Shown here one piece after another: positions 57,772 through 64,000 of a stretch of DNA of 64,000 bases. Numbering within the stretch: the first letter of the stretch is position 1; each line of letters opens with the position of its first letter. Location: NCBI GenBank assembly GCA_015832175.1, contig WJXW01000008.1, positions 744,001-808,000 of the forward strand, in the 5' to 3' direction. The position numbers and the translations under genes are program-made. The notes below the pieces were generated by a model, which made no database searches, was not told the origin of the DNA, and worked only from the letters and a program-made list of their open reading frames with translations. This DNA comes from Paraphaeosphaeria minitans (taxonomy: Eukaryota; Ascomycota; Dothideomycetes; Pleosporales; Didymosphaeriaceae).

Positions 57772-59184
57772 ATGGAGCCCTTCAGCATCTCAGGCGCAGG
57801 CCAAGTTCAAGGATGTCAGCTTGACCGTGGAGCAATATGTGAAATCGCTCCTGGACCGGGTCGCGACGCGCGATTCCACGGTGAACGCGTGGGCATATCT
57901 CAGCCCAGAAATCGTTCTGGAACGCGCGAGCGAACTTGACGCCATACCACCCGAGAAGAGAGGCCCACTACATGGAGTAGCGGTTGGTGTCAAAGATGTA
58001 ATCCTCACAAAGGACATGCCAACTCAGTACAACTCTCCCATCTACGTGGACAATGCACCTAAGATCGATGCCGCCAGTATCCAGACTTTACGAGCAAAAG
58101 GTGCACTCATCTTCGGTAAATCTCCTCTCAAAACTTCTGGATTTTTCCAACAAGAAGCGTCCTTGATTGTCAAGATTGGCAAATTTTTGGCTAACCAAAT
58201 CGCAACAAGCAAAACCACCACCACAGAATTCGCAGCCACAGTCGTCGGCCCCTCCCACAAAGGCCCCAAAACCACCAACGCTCACAACCCCACACGAACA
58301 CCAGGTGGCTCCTCATCTGGTTCCGGTGCCGCAGTCGGCGACATGCAAGTCCCCATCGGTCTCGGCACGCAGACCGTCGGCAGCACCGTCAGACCCGGCT
58401 CCTTCAACGGCATCTACGCCATGAAGCCCAACTGGAACTCGATATCGCGCGAAGGCCAGAAGCTGTACTCGCTCATTTTCGACACGCTAGGACTCTATGC
58501 ACGGAGCGTGGAGGACTTGAAGTTGCTGCTTGATGCGTTTCAGGTTGTTGACGATGGGCCTGAGGAGCCTTTCACGCTGAAAGGTGCAAAGTTCGCGCTT
58601 CTGACGCTGCCGACGCCGGAGTGGCCGGAGCCCGGGCCAGGAACGGCGGCTACGTTGAAGAAAGGAACGGAGCTGTTGCGTGCGCATGGTGCGGAGGTGG
58701 AGGAGATCACGCTGCCTGACGAGTTCCGACCCATGTACAAGTATCATCTGCAGGTGCTGTCGGGTGACGGGCGCGTGGCTTTTCTCGCCGATTACCACGG
58801 GGCCAAAGACAAAATGCACGAGAGTCTTGTCGACCATGTCGAAAACAAAGATAAGCACACGCGGCAGGACCAATTGAAAGCGTTTGATGAGCTGGCAGCT
58901 ATGCGACCAAAGATCGATGCCTTGATTCAAAGTATGCTGCTATCATTGCCCCAAGTGTGTTGGACGAAGCGCCTGTCGGACTCAAGAACACAGGTAGTGC
59001 AGCGTTCTGCGGGCCTTGGACAGCAATACATACACCTGTCGTCAATATACCCGGATTCAAAGGGGAGAACGGGCTACCTATTGGTCTGAGTGTTATTGCT
59101 GGGCGGTGTCGCGACCAGTATCTTCTGAGGGTGTGCACGGAGGTTGGTAAGATATTTGAAGGGGAAGGTGGATGGAGTAGATGA
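57772..59184 (+). pseudogene. Amidase-signature hydrolase with three apparent single-base frameshifts
   Basis: The catalytic features are present: Lys in GVAVGVKDV (about 57,985-58,010) and the Ser-rich loop GGSSSGSGAAVGD (about 58,303-58,341), which supplies the Ser and cis-Ser of the Ser-cisSer-Lys triad; the usual KPNW..ISREG and DTLGLYARSVEDL follow. Family length would be about 450. Defects: the ATG at 57,772 is out of frame with the body by one extra base near 57,780; the intron-like 58,116-58,209 (GTAAAT..CAAG, 94 bp) joins exons one base out of frame; and one base is missing near 58,928, after which the conserved end (IIAPSVLDEAPVGLKNTGS, PGFKGENGLPIGLSV) is in another frame. The 94-bp intron is free of stops in the body frame. 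Such enzymes release ammonia from amides, which fits the neighbouring permeases. Sequencing error is possible. Confidence 0.7.
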
Positions 59185-59442
59185 GATGAACATAGCTTCC
59201 GAAGAGACTGCGGCTTCGACAAGTGTTGCAAGGATACTCCACGGAACGGTAGGAATGCAAGCTAATAAAGAGCCATGATGCGGGTATGAAGATGAACAGT
59301 AGTGATGGATAGCCGCCTCTGTTTGCTGCGTAAAGTAGTGTTAATCGCCGAGAACGAGCAAACATAAAACTTTGTGATAACTTGGGGACACAAAATATCA
59401 ACTAAATGTCAACCGCGAGTTTTGAGTGCGGCTGAGCAACTG

Positions 59443-62097
59443 TCAACTCGATGAATCTGAGTCCTCCTGCTCCAGGCATCTGAGTAACAGCCCAACCAAC
59501 AGCTTCCGATCCACTGGCTTAGCGATATATCCTGTCATGCCCTTCGCGATGTAGCTCTCTGCTTGGCCCTTGAGTGCATTGGCCGTCATTGCCACGATCG
59601 GTACGTCCAACCCAGCGGCTCTAATCTGCTTTGTGGCCTGTACACCGTCGAGAAACGGCATACTAACGTCCATTAGAATCAGGCCGAATGGCGGTTTTGC
59701 ATTCGTTGCCATGAACACCGCCTCGTTTCCGTCTGTTGCGATGTCGACGTGATTGAACCCCAGTCCGACGAGAATTTTGATCATGACCTTCCTGTTAATG
59801 GCATTATCCTCAGCAAGGAGCACGCTTCGTTCATTTGCCAGTAATCTGAGCCTATCCAAGGCTGGCGTAGGCGAGGTTGACAAAGGAATGTTGTTAAGCC
59901 TATCCTGTATGAGTTCTAATTGCTTCGAGTGTTCGATTCGTTTTAGCTGGGCGGTGAACCTGGGCATACATCGTTAGCTTGGGTGAAGGATTAGCAAGAC
60001 AATATGGAATCTTGGTATGCCCCTGAACAATACCCTGCTGTATAGATAGGGACAAACGATGCTCATATTTGTGGCACATCGCTAGACATGGTCTTCAAGG
60101 AGAAGCTATGTAAGACCACCACATGCGTACGTTGCCTGGAACAAGAGTTCGAGCACATTGCATTGCCCCAAGAGGAGCAATGGAGCACTTGATCATTTCA
60201 CATAATGCTGTAGGGTAATAACAAATCGAGAGAACATACCAGAACACGCTCCCTGTTCCTTCGGGATTGGGACGGAAGCCAATCCTTCCACCCATCAGCT
60301 CGACAAGGCTTTTACAGATGCTGAGACCAAGGCCGGTGCCCTTATATCGTTTCGTTGCGGAGTTATCAAACTGATTAAATGGCGTGAAAAGCGATTTGGA
60401 AGCTATGAGAGGAACACCTATACCTAAGGTGCGGGTACAAAATCAGTGTGAGTTAAGGCAAGGTGGTGCATGTCTCAATTAAACGCCAAAGGCAGGACAC
60501 ATCCAGCTTATACCCGGTCGTCTACTTACCGGTATCTATGACTTCTATCAGCACGGTATGTTTGGTGTCGTCTTCATGTTGTTGCGTCGCCTGTAATCGT
60601 ATGCAACCTTGCTCTGTGAACTTGGAAGCGTTTGAGACAAGGTTTTCTACAATCTGTCGGAATCGAAAGCCATCCCCTTCCGCAGCAATTGGGATTAATG
60701 GGTCAATATGCTTCTCGAGTGTGATGCCCGGTTTGGTGCTCTTGTGATGCGTGCGAAAGACTGACGAGAGAATTTCGGGAACGTTGATAATGTCGTGACT
60801 AATCGAGAAACTTCCGGAGGCCAGTTTGCTGTAGTCGAGAATGTCATTGATGACATGAAGTAAGACTTCTCCGGACTCTTGTATTATGTGCGCCAAATCC
60901 AGTTGCTCAGGATTTAATTGGGTGTCGAGAAGCAGTGTCAATGCAGACAGCATTCCATGCATTGGCGTACGAATCTCGTGGCTCATGTTGGCTAAAAACT
61001 CGCTTTTGAGCTGTGAAGCCTCTTCGTATGCCGCGATCAAATTTGACTCGGCTTTCTTACGCTCGCTCAAATCTCGTGTGACTTTGCTGAATCCTAAAAG
61101 CTCACCGGCTTTATATACAGGGGTGATAACAACATTTGCCCTTCAAAACGTCAGTCTAGATATCACATTTGGATATCAAAGTCAAGGCTGAATTCGGTGT
61201 TGAAAGAATTCTGGAAATGATGAGATACATACGACTAGGCCAAGGTTTGAGTACCACACAGTGGCCAAGACGAGTGCACGCTGTGCTAATAGGACACCTG
61301 GGGAGGGGACGATGGTGACGCACTTACCAGAATCTGGACCCATCTTTGCGAATCCGCCAGCCTTCATCTTCACAAGCTCCATTTTTCAAAGCGTCGCGAA
61401 GCTCCCTGGCAGGCTTGTCATTGTCGCGATCTTCTTTGCTGTAGAAGTTCGAGAAGTGTTTTCCGATAATTTCGCTTTTCGTGTAACCTTTGAATGCCTG
61501 GGCCCCCGCATTCCATGTCGCGACGTTGCCTTGAGGAGAAAGCATAAAGATAGCATAATCGGAAATTGTATCCACCAGTATTTTGAATGTTTCGTTCGTG
61601 TACAGTTGTGCCTCCAGCTCCAGCTGCTTCTGGTGAGCCTCGGTAGTATCCTGGACTTCCATCAGAAAGCAGCGGATGGTCCCATTGCGGACAATCGGTA
61701 CAGTACGGAGGGTCCAAATCCTGTCGTCGATTGATTCGTAGAAGATGGAGGGTTCGTTAGTGCCTCGAGCAGCGCGAATGCCTCTGCGGGACAAAGGATT
61801 TGACGGAATGGTGGCTTTGGCGCTTAATTCATCGATGTGGGTGCCAAGCAGCTGCTCGCGGGGGTGGATGCTTGAGACAGAACAGTATGAGTCCGAGACG
61901 TGGGTCACGTGCAAGCTGTTGTCCAAGACAAAGGTCGGAATGGGCGTGAAGCGGAGGATGTCGAGCACGAGATGATGGTTATCGTGGAAGGCTATGACGT
62001 TTTCACGACCGTCGGCAGGGGGATGAGAGGTGTGGATGCAAGAGCGAGCGGAATCCAACTGCAAGGGCAAGGATGGGTCCATGGTGGGGAAGGGCAT
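59443..62097 (-). CDS. Hybrid histidine kinase (PAS-PAS-HisKA-HATPase-REC)
   Basis: Four exons (62097-61328, 61140-60530, 60423-60240, 59959-59443) give 693 residues; all junctions keep frame with GT..AG introns of 187, 106 and 280 bp. Domains: two PAS sensors (about 45-150 and 165-275), HisKA with H-box FLANMSHEIRTP (phospho-acceptor His about 311), ATPase with the N box (FRQIVENLVSNASKF), G1 (DTGIGV) and G2 (GTGLGLSICKSLVELMGG), and a receiver with AEDN, LILMDVSMP (phospho-Asp about 619) and the conserved Thr and Lys (MTAN, AKPVD). No membrane segment, so cytosolic. It would autophosphorylate on His and pass phosphate to its receiver, then to a phosphotransfer protein feeding a MAPK cascade; the signal is unknown. 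A 71-codon upstream ATG frame (62,218) overlaps the start and may affect translation or be part of an unrecognised first exon. Tail to tail with the amidase. Confidence 0.9.
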
Positions 62098-62751
62098 GGC
62101 AGCACGCCAGTGTTCTGAGCTCGCATACGAGTAAGTTTTCCTTCTGCAGCCGTGTTTGGACGTCGGCGGCTGCGCTTGTCGTTTGATCGAGACATTGACC
62201 TTCGGATTCTTGGTACATGCTGACCCGTCACGTGCATTCTAACCGGGATTCACCGCATGCGGTGGTGCATAATGATTCGACAGGCAGCTCTAGCAGAGGA
62301 GAGACAGCGAACATGTTCATCGCAATCAACATTGGTGGACAAGGGAATCGCCCTGGGGCCGAGGAGAACCACGGCATATCTACCGCATTCTATGCTGAAA
62401 AATGCCGTTACAACGGTGACGTCACACGGCAAGCGAGGAGACCCCACGAGTCAACTGGGGTCTTGAGGCTGGGGAAGCGGCTGGACGTCCGGTCTATGTT
62501 GCATAGCGAAAGCTCACGACCTTCTCCTCGCATCCCCAACTAGCTTGATCATTGCCATTTCCCACCCTTAATCATTAGGCCTAAGAGTGGGACAGAGATT
62601 GTTACTGAAATGAGGTCGGACCATGAAGCGAGGGGCAACCGAAAGGAGAATACAGTCGCACCATGTTGGGTCAAAAGGTTCAAGTAAAAAATGATAATGT
62701 TGGAATGGCCTGGAACATAGAATTTACACTCCAATACTGGCAAAAGGTCAA
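62098..62751. other. Intergenic, upstream of the histidine kinase
   Basis: Between the end of the Ytp1-like gene and the start of the kinase gene (both minus strand). It holds the kinase promoter and an overlapping short ATG frame (62,218-62,003). No other feature is supported. Confidence 0.6.
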
Positions 62752-64000
62752 TCATGGGCGCGGAGTCAAGGGCTGTCGCTCCTTGTCCTCGATGGGCACT
62801 GCATCTTCGTCATCTGAAACCAAGCCATCGAGCTCGAACTCTTCCACATCGTGGACTCTGCCATCGACCCGTGCGTAGCCATTGGGGGCTCCACTTGCTC
62901 CTGGAGCTTCCGCGTCACTCTTAGTGTCTTGACCCCACGCATGCACGGCGTACAGGTGAATTAACATATTGACAACTGGGCAAAGTTAGCGCGAGTGTGT
63001 CAATGGCGAGAACAAGTTTCGACTTACAGAGGAAAAGAAGAAATGCAAGACTGTAGAGAATGAAGACGTAAGATACGTGCGTGGTGTGAGTGTCAGCAAG
63101 GATCTGCATCTGTTCCTCGGTGGCGCCCATGAAAAGAAATCCAGAAGCGAACAGGAGGAAAGGAGTAAGGTATTGGAAGCTGTTCGGATCCGTACCGTCC
63201 TCGGAAAGCGTGTTACGATCCTTGAGCACAAAGGATATTTCAATGATTCTCGTCAACCCGGCCGCCATTAGTGTGTAACCAAAGATGGTGTGGACCATGG
63301 TGGAGATGGGCAGATGCTGGGCGTGTGCAGACATACCCCAGCCAGTCAGCAGGATGACGATGCCGGGAATGAGGTTCCTCTTTGGCCCCCCGTTCCTGTT
63401 ACGGCTGAGCCAGATTCCAACCAAGCCTGCGCACCACCAGATAATACCCATGGTGGTGTGCTGCAGGTCGTTTCCGACCCACGCAGACCCCCAGCGGTGC
63501 TCGGTAAAGGTGTTGACGCATCCCCATGCCGCAATGACAAGCGAATCAAAGAACTCCTGGCTGCGTCCACTCCTCCGGAGCCAGACCTGTCCAACCAAAA
63601 GCAGGATGGTTAGGAGGATGCCGTATGCGATGAATGCGCTGCCCATGATGAAGTGTGCCATACACTGGCCCATATGGTCAGCACGACAGAAGCCCATCGA
63701 GGCTATGCCACCCAACACGAACTGGACCCAGCTCACGATGGGCATGAGCTTTCCCACCCATCCATGTGCCTTGACGACCACCTTCCTGATCTTCCCGTGG
63801 ATTCCTCTTTCAAGATGCAACTTCAGGTATATTCCCATGACAATCTGGGAGAGAAGCGTAAACATGAGCGTTGGTGCGAACTTGGCGTGGGCATTGGGCG
63901 CAAACTGCCGGCCTTTGTGTTTATGACCCAGGAAGTAACCGATGAGGGCGAGGATAGAGCCAGTCGTCTGGACGGGAACGTGCCATCTCGAGCGTATTAT
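62752..64000 (-). CDS. Ytp1-like multi-pass membrane protein, N-terminus outside window
   Basis: Exons 64000-63028 and 62975-62752 (398 residues visible); the 52-bp intron is GTAAGT..GCTAAC..CCCAG and restores the frame. The visible start, RWHVPVQTTGSILALIGYFL, is in the DUF2427 part. About nine further hydrophobic segments follow, containing His-rich loops (HGWVGK, AHAQHLP, THTTHVSY). An acidic hydrophilic tail (about the last 65 residues, rich in Asp, Glu and Pro) closes the protein. This matches the yeast Ytp1 family, plasma-membrane proteins of unknown function with some resemblance to cytochrome b561-like helices. No defect is seen; the start codon lies beyond base 64,000. Confidence 0.88.

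Noticed and set aside
57821..59089. Amidase as an intact 422-residue protein starting at 57,821
   Set aside because: The codon at 57,821 is TTG, the frame includes an intron-like insertion, and the conserved C-terminal amidase block is in another frame.
63285..63926. 213-codon plus-strand open frame
   Set aside because: Shadow of the Ytp1-like gene on the opposite strand.

Overview
The window comes from a filamentous ascomycete, most likely a Dothideomycete-type plant-associated or saprobic fungus. Three things point there: short spliceosomal introns (49-52 bp in three cases) with GT..AG ends and CTAAC-like branch sites; fungal families (CRIB protein, NCS1 permease, Zn2Cys6 factor, hybrid histidine kinase, Ytp1-like protein); and a sharp split into an AT-rich, gene-free compartment (1 to about 37,960) and a base-balanced compartment (about 38,290-64,000). 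The AT-rich part carries the signature of repeat-induced point mutation (RIP): TpA-rich sequence with former CAG, CAA and TGG codons turned into stops in reading frames that are otherwise recognisable.

AT-rich block (1-38,287). It is a nest of LTR retrotransposons that can be resolved by LTR ends (TG..CA) and 5-bp target-site duplications (TSDs). Three chromodomain Gypsy variants share gag-pol and the TATA-R-U5 part of the LTR but differ in U3. Variant B has two complete minus-strand copies (142-6859 and 9550-16266). Variant C is interrupted by the first B copy (1-141 plus 6860-9368). Variant A has one complete plus-strand copy (28907-35613) and two solo LTRs (18946-19356, 22500-22910). A second chromodomain family with 192-bp LTRs (E, 20305-27973) and an older Gypsy family with 216-bp LTRs (D-type) form the rest. 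Most of one old D-type element lies in five pieces from about 18,040 to 37,607, split by E, A and solo LTRs. A 181-bp spacer between two facing LTRs (9369-9549) is inverted. Re-inverting it restores a split LTR and a TSD.

Each A, B and C variant also keeps, between chromodomain and 3' LTR, a relic reading frame antisense to gag-pol. These frames share a Cys-x2-Cys..Gly..Cys start followed by a Lys/Glu-rich coiled coil. This antisense-frame-plus-U3 module seems to have been exchanged as a unit and is the most unusual signal in the window.

Balanced compartment. A CRIB-domain protein (minus, 40090-42571) is followed by 8.3 kb without a gene I can support. Next is an intact FCY2-like NCS1 permease (minus, 50869-52448). 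Then comes a decayed cluster: an NCS1 uracil/allantoin-type permease pseudogene, a Zn2Cys6 regulator relic without its zinc cluster, an MFS exporter relic, and an amidase with single-base frameshifts. A hybrid histidine kinase (minus, 59443-62097) and a Ytp1-like membrane protein running off the right edge (minus, 62752-64000) look intact. The permeases, amidase and regulator suggest a nitrogen-salvage locus that has been lost except for the FCY2-like permease.
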